Shown: positions 11,251 through 23,637 of the stretch, in pieces
Layout of the letters: each line of letters opens with the position of its first letter
How positions within the stretch are numbered: the first letter of the stretch is position 1
From: Symsagittifera roscoffensis
Lineage: Eukaryota > Xenacoelomorpha > Acoela > Convolutidae
DNA: 64,000 nucleotides
NCBI RefSeq assembly: GCF_963678635.1
Contig: NC_087065.1
Span: 45,543,919-45,607,918, forward strand
Reading direction: 5' to 3'
Notes under the pieces: model-generated
What the model was told of the DNA's origin: nothing
Seen by the model: only the letters and a program-made list of their open reading frames with translations
Database searches by the model: none
Translations under genes and position numbers: made by a program

Positions 11251-11475
11251 CAAAAGATGGTTGAAGTTTTGTTTAGAAATATAATGAGGCAATTCGCTTA
11301 GCAAATTGGGAACCAAAACTACTCGAAAAACTTTTTTTGGTTCTCAATTACTCAAGAATTACGCTGAAACTGCCAATAAATTGTCAGCAATTTATTTTCA
11401 ACGTGTTTTTCTCAAAACGGGTCAATATTATACAAGAAGTAAACCAAACAAAAGATGCTTGGAGTTTTGCTAGAA
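11213..11475. repeat. Direct repeat of the palindrome's outer end
   Basis: The ~63 bp segment at 11,213-11,275 (CTCAAAATGGTTCGATATTA ... GAAGTTTTG) recurs in the same direction at 11,411-11,475 with about 80% identity by eye, a spacing of 198 bp. The end of the palindromic element is therefore repeated downstream. Confidence 0.6.
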
Positions 11476-12215
11476 ATCTTATCAGGCATATTAAAATTGT
11501 ATGATATATTTTTGCATAATAAAATTGTTATTGTTTTCTTAACTGTCAAATTTTTTTGCTTAAAAATTAATTTTGAACATTTTCCGCCTTTCTTCGGAAA
11601 ATACAAGTTTCCAGAATTTTCTTGTGCAGGGTAAGAAGCTTCTTAACATATTCATCAATCAACTCGATATTTTTACGCCTAATCCTTAATTAAATAAGAA
11701 AAGCAAAAAAAAAATCCTTTTGTACAATTTTGCTTTCGAACTTAAAAAAATAACGCTTAAACAATTCTAGTAAATTTCTAAGCAACTATTGTTCTGTTTA
11801 CTTTTTGTCTAATCTCGATTCAGTTTGAGAAAAATTTGTTTGAGGTTTCCAATGTTATTCGTTTTGTCCGAATAAATTAAATTAGCAACCCCCAATGAGT
11901 TTTTTTTGCTAGAGTCTAAAATTGAAAACTAATTGACTATAGCACCTTAAAGAAGAACAATTTCGCTATTTTTTTGAAGCATTAAAATCTATTGAAAATC
12001 AATGATAATCGATTATTGCCTACTTCAATAGTTGAATACAATGGAAGCTCACAATAATCATACTGTTTCCACCTTTTTGAGATGCTAATTTTGACGCACA
12101 CAAAATCGTTTGCATGTTTTAAACTAACGTTGGTTACCTGCTATTCACTTTCAATTTTTGATCTGTGCAACTTTGATTTTTGAGTGAAAACCTTTCAAAA
12201 AAGTTTGAACAAAAT
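11476..12215. other. AT-rich DNA, no gene recognised
   Basis: Homopolymer-rich AT sequence with only short chance ORFs. I see no family, splice structure or repeat I can defend. Confidence 0.5.
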
Positions 12216-12283
12216 GGGGGGAGTTCAAAAATTACACGGGGGAGTTCAAAAATTACACGGGGGAGTTGAGGGAGTTCAAAATC
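12216..12283. repeat. Short tandem repeat, 21-bp unit
   Basis: GGAGTTCAAAAATTACACGG(G) occurs at 12,220-12,240 and 12,241-12,261, followed by partial copies GGAGTTGAG and GGAGTTCAAAATC. It is a small minisatellite with no coding role seen. Confidence 0.8.
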
Positions 12284-12924
12284 AAAAGTTAGAGGTTTTT
12301 TTTGGTGAAGTGGGAGATTGGTTTTGGTCAAGGTGGTTTTGGTGAGATTTCATTTACCCAGTTGAAAAATGCGGCAAATTATGCAAAATTGCCCGGGTTG
12401 ACTATCCTAAAAAATTTTTCCATTTTAGAACTTCTTTTAGAATTTGTAAGAAGTTTTGCAAGCTTACAAATTTTTCACCAAAAAGCAGTTTATTCCGAAC
12501 CTCAAAAAAATTGACAAAAAACATTTTGAACTTGTTTTTATTTCGTAAAACAAATAGAAATCAACTTTGGGAATTTTTTGTCTTTTTTTTCTTTTTTTTT
12601 TCATGTAAAAATTGTTTATATAGTAGTTACAATGTATGCATTTTAAACAAAAAGTTCCGAAAGAAAAATTTTGAAATCTTTTTTGATGAATCTCTCAGTT
12701 AGATTTATTTAGCAGCTCGAACTAATTTCGGAGACAACCAAGGGCTGCGGAAGTGTTGTATGTGCGGTTCAGGTGTAAATCAACAAAATTCTTAGTCACC
12801 CTCAAACAACTAACTATATAAAGCTAGTGGGTTGTCCAAAAAACTTATGTGACGAAACAAGTAACGTAAATTTTGACAGTACTTTGGTTTTGTGGTGGAT
12901 TCTGCAACGAGAAAAATAGCTAGA

Positions 12925-13045
12925 TGTTCCGAATTCCGCAAGTGTAAGCGGATTCCGCAATTGTAAGCGGATTTCTTATACTTTTTGCGAATCCCACCTG
13001 CGTTTTGCGGATTCCGTTTACGTTTTGCGGATTTCGCTTACAGCT
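12925..13045. repeat. Cluster of GCGGATTCCGC-type motifs
   Basis: Five to six imperfect copies of a ~20-bp motif around 'GCGGATTCCGCTTACG' (with variants such as 'GTAAGCGGATTCCGCAATTG') lie in tandem with irregular spacing. The same motif, also in the other orientation, clusters at 34,880-35,165 and 35,740-35,915. Its core GCGGATTCCGC is close to palindromic. Confidence 0.65.
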
Positions 13046-14985
13046 AATTCCTGGCCCCTGCGTTATAAAATATAGGTCTCTTTTTTCCCTGCGGTTTCCA
13101 ACACTTCTCGCCTTACCCTTGCGTGATATTGGTTTTGAAGGATCCTCTTCACTCACAAATAAATCCAGCATCTGGGAAACCTTAAAATTTTTTTTCTTGT
13201 TTTTCTTAGTTTGCTGAGTTCTTAAAAAACTCTTTTATTCTCAAATTTTCCACCACTGAAAATTGTCAGAATTTTTGTTATAGTTGATAAGCAAAAGGAG
13301 GCTTTGCTCCCTTAAAACCAACGGCATTGAGTAACAGGCTAATTATGATAGGCATTTTGCCTAATTGGCAATTCCAAACAAATCGTTTCCTTATTAAACT
13401 TTTAAGTTCATTCTTTACCCGTAAGGACGATGTTTTTGAGCAAATTTCGAAAGATTGGTCAGTCAGGACAACAATTATTTGAGAATTGTGCAAACTTTTG
13501 TATAATGTAGAAAAACCATTATGTGTTCTCAGGTTTATCAACCATAATATTGTTATTGTAAGTAATCAAACTATTGCATTATATTATTTCTTGGCTTTGA
13601 CTATTACCGAGTTGACAAAAACTACCAATCTTACGCATCAATACTGTGGATAAAACGCATATTACTTAATTCCATAGAATTCCATAGAGTGAAAAGTTGT
13701 ATGAAAGTCATATGATAAGCATTTTTTCCATGCTATGGAATTGTATGACAAACAAGACTTTTTTACAACCCAAAAATAAAATCCTTCTCAAATGAAAAAA
13801 CCAATAGGTTAAACGTCATTGAAATCGCAGATGAAACCGCATAATGCTAGATGCCACGTCAAGGAAAATTTGATTTCACACCAAGTTAGAACAAAAAAGA
13901 AGTTTTTTTCTATATGGCTACGAGGACCTCTGCGTAGACTACGTTATTTGCAGAAATTTGACAATTTGGCATGCAGGGGAGAATTTTGGGAAAAAGTTTT
14001 TTTGCAATTAATCTTGGTTATAGACTAAAATGAAAGCTAAAACTAAATTTTTCTCAGCTTAGGTTTTTTACTCGAAAATGATTATCGTAAAATGATTATC
14101 GTAAGATGGAAACCGTATTGTAAGCCTTTAAGCCTTTTTCCCTAGAACTTCTGCATGGAATTGTATGACTGATATGTCTTATATGGAGGTCAAACCGGTT
14201 TTGGGGTCATTAGAAAATCTTTAAATGTGAATCACCTTTTGGTTCGTCTGAACATAACTTTTTACCAGGAAACAAAAGTCTAATGAAAGTCCCCTCATTT
14301 TAGTTCAAAGATTCCCGAAGTAGGTGAAAAAAAATTCCGACGAAAAAACAACAAGCTGAAAAATGTGCTCACTTTGTGGTGGTAAATAATAACAAACATA
14401 TGCCCCATGACACAAACATATACCGAGAAAAACGAAGAGATGAAAACAATATTTTAATAAACCGATTTGAAAACTGCTATTAAAATTTTCAAAGTGTTCA
14501 TATAAACCAACTTCTACGTAAAGCATAAGAAACTAGTAATTTATTTTCTTGCAAGATTCGAAAAAAATTGAGCACAAAAAGAGAAAAAGATATAATCGGT
14601 AAAAACCGATTACAATAGATTTTGTTGAGTAACAAAATTTTAGAAACTAGGGTTGAAATAATGGATTCTAATCAAGTATAACTGGATCGAACAATAGATG
14701 GATTGATATTTGATTATAGTTAGTGATACTAGTTTTCAATTTATTATAATCTGGTTGGAAATAATATTAGATTTTTCCTCTCTTTTAGAAAGGTTGGTAC
14801 TAAAATCACAAAAAAAATCAATTTTTAACGCTTGATACTGAATAGGGATTGGTTTGCCAGCAAAATTAGGGGCACAAAAATTGAAAAACAGCATTGTTGC
14901 TCCTTGCTTAACTTCGCTCGATGTTATTTAAAAGGCCAAAAACTCATAGTCTGTATATTCACTTCATACTCACACACAAGACATA
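13046..14985. other. AT-rich DNA, no gene recognised
   Basis: No protein family, splice pattern or RNA gene was recognised. A weak recurring phrase, 'gaattgtatga(c)', is seen at 13,735-13,750 and 14,156-14,168 and again at 16,490-16,505. This suggests an old dispersed repeat, but I could not draw its limits. Confidence 0.4.
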
Positions 14986-14989
14986 CTCT

Positions 14990-15157
14990 TCAATTTGTAA
15001 TTGGTTCAAAAACGCTGTTTGAACTCATTCCTAAACCTTATAGAAAAAAATGGTTTTATTATGTCCTACACACCATTGTTAAGTATAATCTTATGGACAT
15101 ACACAAAACCACCACGGAGAACAAAAAGAAGAATGACGTTCATGGTATTGATTAACC
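14990..15157. repeat. Dispersed repeat, partner at 19,980-20,105
   Basis: Landmarks GTTTGAACTCATTCCTAA, ATAGAAAAAAA, TGTCCTACA, CCACCACGG and GAACAAAAAGAAGAATGACG are shared in order with 19,980-20,105, then ATGGTATTGATTAA. This copy has ~35 bp extra between TGTCCTACA and CCACCACGG. Its two overlapping ORFs (107 and 77 aa) are not preserved in the partner, so coding is unlikely. Confidence 0.7.
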
Positions 15158-15690
15158 TCACAATGAATTCGATACAATATAAATTTCGAATTAATCTCAG
15201 ATATGAAAACTTTCATGTAGGAAAAACAAATTAGAAAAGTGGGCTTTAATTAACTCCTAATCTTATTATATGTCCATCTGGATGCACTAGTTCAATCATA
15301 AAACCATAAATTTGGCCCGATATGAAGATCCGTGACTCCTGATGAAAAGCAGAGGTTATCACCCGGGTTGCACCAAAAATGTCTATCAGACAATTCCATA
15401 CATCAAATGTATGGAAAAATGCTAATTATACAATTTTCTTGTAATTTCAAAAAAAAATTGAAAAAGTTTCGAAATAGTTTCTGCGGCTATTTGAACCAAA
15501 TAAAACAGTCTTTTGAAGAAAAAAAACAAAAACGGTTTCTTCTATTAGAAAAAAAACTTTCCAATTATAAATTTTGCACACAAATTTTAATTTTTTGTCT
15601 GTCTTACGTAGTAGTTTTACACAAAAATTGGATTTTTTTTCCGTTTCTCTTGATAAATTTTTTCAATGAGGCTAAAAACTCCTATTTTTT

Positions 15691-16119
15691 GATGATGATG
15701 ATGATGAGGATTGCCTTCTGGGCGGAGGTCGGCTACTCGTCGTCGAGTTTTTCTGTCTGCAGCCGAAGGAACGAGGCAACTTCCCCGGGGTTTGTTCAGA
15801 GGTTTTTGGGGGTGAGAGTAGTTGGATTTGTGGTGCAGCTGAACAGGTGGGCGGTGGTGTGGGTGTGCAGCTGGTAGTCTGGACACAGGTTGGAGGGGCG
15901 TTCTTGTGGGGCGATTTTGTTTAAGTAGGAATTTAAAAAGGGGGAGTAACTGCTCCGTAGCTAGGCTAGGGTGTACCTGGCTTCTCTGGGAAGCCCGGTC
16001 TCGTCAGGGCTGATCGCAGGCGTGCCAGAGCAGAGAACTTTGTTGTCGTCACGCTCGGTTAGGTAGTTTTGGACCTCGTTGATGTGGAAAGAGAGCCCAC
16101 TGAGAGCCTTTGGTACTCG
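15691..16119 (-). pseudogene. 5'-truncated Jockey-like LINE: ORF2 C-terminal remnant
   Basis: Read on the minus strand from 16,119 to the stop at 15,733-15,735, this GC-rich block encodes the C-terminal tail typical of Jockey-superfamily LINE ORF2 proteins. Landmarks are LRSSYSPFLNSYLNKI, a cysteine/histidine cluster (LCPDY ... HTTAHLFSC) and NPGEVASFL. In-frame stops occur just before LRSS and just before TNPGEV (where relatives usually have Trp), so it is dead. The second cysteine of the expected CPxC is Tyr. A GAT/ATC microsatellite (15,691-15,708) follows the stop and may be the element's simple-repeat 3' tail. Homology ends abruptly at ~16,119, as in 5'-truncated LINE insertions. Family naming is from motif memory. 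Confidence 0.75.
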
Positions 16120-16735
16120 TCATTTCTTTTGTATGGCATGTTTATATATGCCTTGATCAATGTCTGATAATTTGGAAATTCTAATTTTAAAAATAATCAT
16201 TGAAATTTTTTTGCCAAAATTTAAAAGTTTGATTCTTTCAGTATATGATTTGTGAAGAGAACTCTTGCCCGCTTCAGGTCGTTTCCAATGATGCACTGTA
16301 AATGCCAGACGATAAAACCTTTAGTGACTCTAGTTTTGAGTAAACCATGGTTTTAGTCACTTGTGTTCAGACACGAACACATCCCAAAAATGTAGAGAAA
16401 TAAAGTTTCAGAAAATTAACTTTTTGGTTTATAAAAAAAGGCTTATCTTAGAGTTTTCCTAATATTTTCTCTATCTATAGAACTGTACGAAATTGTATGA
16501 TAAGCATTTGTTCTTATATGAAAATTTAAGGATAAGCTTTCTTTTATCAACCCGGGCAATTAAGAGCTTCTAATTGTTATCATGACACTTTCAAGAGACT
16601 GTTACGAAGCTTTGTCAACATCGGTTCAAGTTTTTTGCTGCGTCAAATATTCTTTAAAGACACAATACGCCCCATAAATTTTACAAGCTTTTGTTCCTTA
16701 TGAATATACTCTAAATTTTTGTTATCATAAATTTA
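16120..16735. other. AT-rich DNA, no gene recognised
   Basis: No coding or RNA feature was recognised. The boundary with the LINE fragment shows no clear target-site duplication. Confidence 0.4.
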
Positions 16736-16965
16736 ACCAAACTGCTCGTAATAGGGCGACCTCCTGAATATTCTATCTGCCCTTTAACGTCTATAGATTA
16801 GTGTTTGACTTTATAAAAACGACAAAATTTTCAGTTAGTTTTTGATTTTTTAACAACTATCCCTGCATGCTCTTTAAAGAATAAATATGAAGTATGTTAT
16901 TTAGAACAACTTGGGATTTCCGACCCGAACGGCTTACGCTTTGATATTACGAATTATATCGCAAT
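16736..16965. repeat. R1-family repeat, degenerate copy
   Basis: 'Actgctcgtaatagggcga', 'ctgccctttaacgtctatag' and, farther on (~16,930-16,965), 'cgcttt...attacgaattatatcgc' match the R1 order, with loss of part of the middle. Confidence 0.45.
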
Positions 16966-17880
16966 TTGTATATCTTGAATCGGTAAAACTGACAACTTTC
17001 AAATCTCTTATAATTTTTCCATTGACGATTTCTGGTGAAATGTTTTTATATACCTGAGCCGAGAAAATAAAAAAACACAAAATTTACATGATACAAAAAA
17101 TTATTCTCGTCAGTATTCTCGTCAAAATTTTCGTCACACATAGCTCAAATAAGCTATTTTTTGCACAAATAAAGCGTTTTTTTTAGACAAAAACTATTTC
17201 AACTGAGTGAATCAAGGAACAATTGCTGCTGCAATTTACAAGGAAAGTGATGAATAAATTTAGCAAAACCAAGAAAATAACACTGCGATCAAATCAATGA
17301 GACGCTAGTAATAATAAAAAACCATGTGAAATCCTCTAGGGGAGATGGTGGTTGATAGAAATGGGGTGTTTGAAGGGTTCATAAATTTCTATTGTCGAGT
17401 GGCGTCCGAAAGTGTCATTTCATTGAGTAATTTCAGATAAAGCTATCTAGCCAGACTATCTGTTTTTGGTTTTGTTAGGTTTGAGCAACTCATTAGTCTA
17501 ATACTTTTCATAGCCTAGTTTTGTCTTATTTATACATTTAAAAACATCGGTCGATGTGATCGCATTAATTTTATCGCATTTCTTAAAACATTGAGCTTTC
17601 ATCAATGATATCGCAATTACTTCTCACAACCTTCTTTTCCTGACGCTTAGTCCGGAAAAAAACTAACAGTAATTTTGCAGAGACTCCTTATCAGTCGTTG
17701 AAATATATATTTGGAAGATATTCGCTTGAAAACAGGACGAAATTTTGAATGCTTCAACTGGACTTCAACATGGCTGCAAAAGTTTTTGGTAAACAATTGT
17801 ACAATTGAAAAGTTTAAAACATTACTAATTATAAACCTGCATGAATTCGATTGTTTTTTTAGTACACTTACAGTGCCACC
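16966..17880. other. AT-rich DNA, no gene recognised
   Basis: Nothing recognised. At 17,883-17,943 a 25 bp segment ('atattttaagagaagactag' plus TTCACT) is duplicated with a 35 bp period, directly before the LTR-like repeat. Confidence 0.4.
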
Positions 17881-17936
17881 TCTATATTTTAAGAGAAGAC
17901 TAGTTCACTGACTTTCATATTTTAATAGAAGACTAG

Positions 17937-18700
17937 TTCACTAAGAGGGACAAGTGCTTTCGTATAGCCTCTTTTGTCTCTTTAGTAATTTATCCTATTG
18001 CTATGAGTCTTTTTTCATTTCTTAGATTGTTATCGATCCAAGTTGTAGTTAAAATCTTCAAGGTTAACAACATCTAAATTAAAAACAAGGTTAATGGATT
18101 AAATGCAATTTGCTCAATAGGCTTTATAAACTTTAAATTATACATGGGTTGAACATCTAATCAAGGGTTAACAAAATCCTAATGGGATGGAGAGTTTTAT
18201 TATTTTAGCTTTGCAGTATTTTGTTCACTAATTTAACTGTCTAGTTTGTCTTGGTTGTCGGCTGATAGATTCCACTGCAGTCTCGTCTTGGTTTGCCTGA
18301 TTTGTGTGCAGTCTCGTTGGATCATTTTGCTCTAGTCTCGGTCTGGTTTTATTTTATTGGCGGATATCATTTTGTGGTTAATTATTTTTTTCAACTTTCT
18401 TAGGTTTGAATTTATGGAAAATATTTTTTGGAAATAAAGAAAAAACTCAGGAAAATTTCTTTTGCTTGTCAAGGAATTTCAGTTTTTGTTTTCTAAAATA
18501 AGAATCAAACTGAACGTCAGGCGTGGTTATTTGTCAGCTCAAAGATCTGATTTAACCTGCCTTGGACTATTACCACATAAGTTAGTTGTATTGCTTTCCT
18601 TCTTTATCATAAGAAACCTTTTTCGTCAGCATCTGCATTTTTTTCTGAGATTACAAATAAAAATTCAATTGTTTCTTTTAATCAGAAGTAATGTTCAACT
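17937..18700 (-). repeat. Left long repeat (3' LTR of the decayed element)
   Basis: It begins ACTAAGAGGGACAAGTGCTT and contains ATCTAATCAAGGGTTAACAA, two TGCAGTCTCGT blocks (~18,273 and ~18,309) and AACTGAACGTCAGGCG (~18,509). The same series is found in order at 27,494-28,252. Terminal TG/CA dinucleotides are not evident; the shared end is ACTAAG. Confidence 0.6.
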
Positions 18701-19979
18701 TGCGCTTGATTTAAAACTCAAAGATTTTTATTAGACTTGTAAGAGACCGGCGCGTATTGCTTTAGTGTCCCAGTTTTTAAGTCAGAAAAATTGAATTAAT
18801 CAGACAAATTATATTAGTCCAAGTTGCACGTGCATCTTTGTTAGATTTTGAATTGAAAAAAAACTTGGCACTGAACAATATTATTTTTACCGCATTTTGA
18901 GTGAGTGAGCATAAAAAAGTGAGAAAAATTTGACTGGTATTTGACAAAAAGTCAATTTTCAAATTAAGAGCTCGTAGTTTCAAACAGAGTAAACCATTAA
19001 ACATCTGATGACTTGAATAGAGGCAATAACTAAAAGAGCATACTTCTGGTAATTTAGATTTGATCCTGCATTGGTGAACCATTAAGACGATAGCCTTTTA
19101 TTCGTGTGTGTTTCCAATACTATAACTCGCCACCTTTTTCGAAGGAAAAAATATAGCTAATCAGAGCACGTCTTCATAAAAATAACATTTAATATCAAAC
19201 CATAACTTAATGATAAAAGTACAGATGAATTTCAATAGTACAAGGTGTAAACATGATAATGAGTGTGAAGATTTTTTTGGTTTGGCAGGCGACTAGTTTT
19301 TTTTTGAGTTCAATGTAATATCCTTTCAGAACTCAATATTTCTTTCTGCTGCTTGCAGTTTACTTTTAGGATCTGTCACGAGACCTCATGTGGTTTTGTT
19401 TTTCAGCGTCGTTTTTCTCTCATTCTGCTCCAATTCAGTGAGACCGTTGTCTTCGGTCTGATTGTGAGAGCTAGGTTTAGTAAAATCGGTTATTCCTTCG
19501 AATTGAATTTTGTTCCTGGTTTCACCATTCTTGAGGATTTAACAGTATCTATGCGGTTCTTTATCCGTCAATGTTTCGTTTTTCTTTCGAACAAAAAATG
19601 GTCTTTTCGAAGGAGAGTTGTGGATGACAGAGCTATTGTTTGCTCTTTTACCAGCAAAGGATGTCTCTGTGGCCTCCACTTATTTTTGCCGGTTTTTTTT
19701 TGGAATATTTCAAGCAGAAAACAAACTGAGTGCGATTGTACCTATTGAAGCACGCCTTTTTAGTTGTTGAACATCCAAACTTTATTAGAGTGCAGGTAGT
19801 TTTCAGTTTTCTTGAGGTATTCCATTGTCTGTTGAGAAAATTTTTCACGAGGCCTAAAAATTTGTCAACTTTTGCTACGACGCTGCGAGTTGTTTTTCAT
19901 TTTCTTGAATTGTTCTCGAGTGCTGTTTTTCTTCGCTCACGTTCCCATTCAATTGGAAATTTTTTTTAACTTTCCTTGT

Positions 19980-20105
19980 TGAATTTGGTTCAAAAGCGTT
20001 GTTTGAACTCATTCCTAATTAATAGAAAAAAAAATTTTGTTGTGTCCTACAAAAACCCACCACGGTGAACAAAAAGAAGAATGACGTTCATGGTATTGAT
20101 TAAAT
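19980..20105. repeat. Dispersed repeat, partner of 14,990-15,157
   Basis: A shorter copy of the repeat described at 14,990-15,157, in the same orientation and ending in the same ATGGTATTGATTAA. It lies inside the decayed LTR element, so it is either an insertion into it or a shared piece of retroelement DNA. Confidence 0.65.
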
Positions 20106-20716
20106 TCTTTGTCCAATAATTTCTTAATTTTTGAAGAAAAAAAAATCGTAAGCTTAGCTATGGTGTTAGTTGCTGATAATTAGGTGTCAATTTTTGTCTA
20201 TTCCCACAGTTGGTAATTTTGCTGCAGCCACTCAGAAAAAAAACTTAATTATTAGAATTAAGAATTGATTTAGTGAGTTAAGGAACATGTATTTACTCCA
20301 AATTTTTTATAGCAATGTGCTGATTTGACTTTAATTTGCGTTTTTGCACAAAATTATACATTAAAAGGAATTCCTTTGAAGTCTGTAAATGTTATTGCCG
20401 ATCCATTTTCCTCAAGCAAAGAACAAACCTATATACGTTTTTTCTTTAAAGAAACAATTTCAATTTCCTGAAAATATTCTCAGTATAGTTTATTGTTAAA
20501 AGGTGATTACAAATGTTGGGTTTGATTTTCGGTACTCTTGCTGATGCTATTAAGCAGGTTTTTTTATTTGCATAGCCTTGGAGTTGACTTAATTATTGAA
20601 TATCTCGATCAACGATTCCTATCATTATTTACATTATAATTTTAAGATAAAATACTTATTTCGTGGTACACAAACATGGACTCCTTTTGATTCTATTTTT
20701 TTCATAGCAGACTTCC

Positions 20717-21214
20717 TTACACAGATAAAGGAACTGATATGTATATTTTTTCTGTATTTGATGATTCTGTGTCAGCTTCATGAATTACTACTTCTGGATA
20801 ATCATTTATCATAAAACGTGTAAGTTTTTTAGCTCCTACTTGAGGTAACTCAACAGCTGTAAAGGTTTTTTTTTTAGAAATTGGATCAATAAAGGAATTT
20901 ATCAATCTGAATTATCGACCAGCGTTTAGTCTACAGTGATTTACATTTTTCTTGAGGGTGTCTGAATGATAAAAACTCTGAATTAGTTTGGTGTTATAGT
21001 GTCGTTCATAACTGTCGTTAGTTCTGGTTAGAAGCTTTGTTTGAGGAAATCGAGTAGAAACTGACAGAACGAATATGTTAAAAGTTCCATCTAACAAAAT
21101 TTTCCAGATGCTCTTTTTACCATTAGTCATATCTTTTTTTGAAGCATTGTTAATCGTTACTATTAATTCGAGCAGAAATATGAGAAAAAAAAACTGGTGA
21201 GTTATATGCTCCAT
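20717..21214 (-). other. Minus-strand ORFs downstream of RNase H; possible integrase remnant
   Basis: Two consecutive minus ORFs (100 aa at 20,912-21,214; 62 aa at 20,717-20,905) occupy the position expected for integrase in a Ty3/gypsy pol. The phrase PEVVIHEADTESSN loosely resembles the second catalytic Asp region of integrases, but the match is too weak to assert. Confidence 0.2.
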
Positions 21215-21739
21215 TTTTTCTAATAACCTAAACTTTCCTATGAAGTTGTTTTTTAAAAATCCTGGTGAAGGTAAAGAATTTAGACAGTAAAGAATCTCAT
21301 CCCATCGTGGCGGTTAAAGCATCAGATTTTGCAGAATCCAATTGCCGTTTTTAAAAACAGTTCTTGTATTTTGTTTAAGAATAGATGTTGTTTCAGTTTT
21401 GAGAGCATGTGTTTTTTCTGGAACATAATGTGAACTCATGTTCATATTTGTTCATAAAATTCGTTTTCATATCATAAATCAGTCCTTGGGGAATACTAAA
21501 AGTTAGGATGAATTTTTCTAAAGTTATTATTGTTTTGATAACTGTAATAATAGCCTCTGGTTAAACTTGGAGGGAACCAAGAATATGAATCCTCTAATAA
21601 TAACCAGTGTTTCTTTCAGTTTGATGAAGCAGATGATCCTTACTGATCTATGTGTACAAAATGGAAAGAAAAAGGTACTGTATCCGTCCACTGTTCTACT
21701 GTTGCTTAAATTAAATATCGACATTTATGTTTATTTTTT

Positions 21740-22010
21740 GGCAATCAAGACGTCCTGCTATCAGTTGGGTTATCCATATGTACAAGCCTGGCCTAAAAAA
21801 AGTTTTTGTTTTTACCCACATGATTTGCTATTGGATCTTTATGCGCAAAAAAGATGTATATATTTTTTGAAACTGACAATAGTACGCTTATTTTTTTCAT
21901 TACTTCGGAATTATCAGGTGTTTGCTCTAAGCAGAGAAAGTTTACTAGCAAAAGGAAGTATCGAATGCGCTTAGATTTGAGGACAAAGATCTTAATAGTC
22001 GATGATGAAT
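21740..22010 (-). pseudogene. RNase H remnant of the decayed LTR element
   Basis: Minus-strand phrases in alternating frames (FASKLSLL, TPDNSEV, then VSKN...FFAHKDPIANHVGKNK) resemble the middle and C-terminal parts of a Ty3/gypsy RNase H domain, immediately downstream of the RT thumb. At least two frameshifts separate them. Confidence 0.5.
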
Positions 22011-22064
22011 GTTTTTGCTATCTTTTTGTCTTTTAGTAAATTATAAATACGCTAAAAACTAAAA

Positions 22065-22465
22065 TTATAAATCATGTACATGGAAGTGATATCTTCTGTA
22101 TGTTACTGGTAAAACTGTAATTAACCTGATTTTTTCGTTTAAACTGTCAAACAGTTTTTCGTGGTCGGGTGTCAGTTTGAAAATTGTACAGTTTCGTTTC
22201 AAATCAAAAAAGGCTTTGAATCTACTGGTAAATTGTCTATACACAAGCCAGAAAAGCCTATACATTTCAACACTCTCATTACCTTTTTTTGTTTTTTGTA
22301 GATTTTTTGCCTTGAGATCTTCCATTTTCTCTTAATTGATTGTATACCAGCTTTGATTGTTTTCTGTCCAAAGACTTGTATTCTTCTTAGTAAGTCAAGT
22401 ACTCTTCTTAGTAAGTTTTCTTGAGTAAGTCGTGGCATGTTCAACTCTACAGTTTTCGTTCGCAT
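22065..22465 (-). pseudogene. RT thumb / RT-RNase H junction, frameshifted
   Basis: The 5' frame (22,465-22,199) ends in the typical connection phrase KKVMRVLKCIGFSGLCIDNL. The adjacent frame (22,325-22,065) carries TPDHEKLFDSLNEKI and YHFHVH, which match the end of RT and the start of RNase H in Ty3/gypsy pol. The switch of frame near 22,200 shows an indel. Confidence 0.7.
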
Positions 22466-22558
22466 TACGATATCGTCTTTCTAAAATTTTGTTTAGTTTT
22501 TTTAAGGTTACAAAATGTTGTATTATTATCCTACTAAAGAGGTTTCTATACCACATAA

Positions 22559-22798
22559 TTAATAGAAACCTAACTTAGAGGAAAACAGTTTTTCTCCAAT
22601 TACAAAACTCCTAAATTGTTGTTCTACCTCAAATAAAGGTACTTGATTATATGCGGAGCATGAACTTCTTGTGTTAGAGAAACTGATTCTATCTGGTAGT
22701 ATTAGGATTGAATTTATGCCCTGTGATCTCATTTCAATTTTACTTCTCATTTCTTTAATTTTTCCTGTTTTGAATAATTCATTTTTATTCATAATCAA
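22559..22798 (-). pseudogene. RT palm fragment of the decayed LTR element
   Basis: This 79-aa minus ORF contains AYNQVPLFEVEQQFRSFVIG followed by KLFSSKLGFY. It aligns with the conserved RT block around the first catalytic Asp region (usually D-x-x-x-A/G-Y-x-Q-I/V-P-L) of Ty3/gypsy RTs. The Asp itself is not visible in this frame. Confidence 0.7.
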
Positions 22799-23637
22799 TA
22801 AGTTTGTGCATGTAGTGTAATGAAAATCTAGACTTTATTTGCTTAGTTAATACAGAGTTGTGAACATTTTTCTACATAATTTTAAAATTAATAGGCCTTC
22901 GACTTTTTTGGGTTTTGAACATAGATCAGTAATTTGTAAAAAAAAACATTCTTTAGTAAAATCATTTGTTTGAACTGGTGTTTTTTCTTTTATAACTTTT
23001 TTCCGGTTTCATGAATTTTTTTTATCTGTAAAATGTGCTTCAGAGTCCACCTCTTATTTGGGTTGTAAGTCTTGTAAATTTTGCTAAAACAAATTTCCAA
23101 TTCCTATTTATTAGTAATATTAATAAACTAGTCAAACCTTTTTTTCAAACTTTTTTTTAGAATTTTGTATTTTGTTTTATTTGAATCAAAATTAAAGTAC
23201 AGTTAACTGTTTGAGAGTTCACTCGTATGAAAAATATGATCAGGTTGTTGAACAAAAACTTCCATAACGCTGTTTTATCTTCAACGCTGTAGATTATTTT
23301 TGAATCAGATTCATTGTCTTCAATAATTTGACTCATTAAACATTTGAATAAGATCATTTTTAAAAATGGAACACATTTATAATGGAACCCATTAATTACT
23401 GAAAATTCGGTTTAAACATAATTATATATAATAGTTAATTCGGTAATATATTATTTTGTTTCCTACGCTAATGTATGTCAATTTATTTTTGTATACGTTT
23501 TTTGGAATTTTTATCTTGCGCAAACTGTTCTACTTTAAGGTAAGTTCTTCTCCTTATAACCTTCTATTTTGCCGTAAATTTTGTGATATTAATTGTCACT
23601 GAACTGTACTTTAGGATTTTTCCCTTTCCTTTTTTCT

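Noticed and set aside
15332-15886. 181-aa plus ORF and 89-aa minus ORF over the GC-rich patch
   Set aside because: The coding signal belongs to another minus frame (the LINE tail); these are overlapping shadows.
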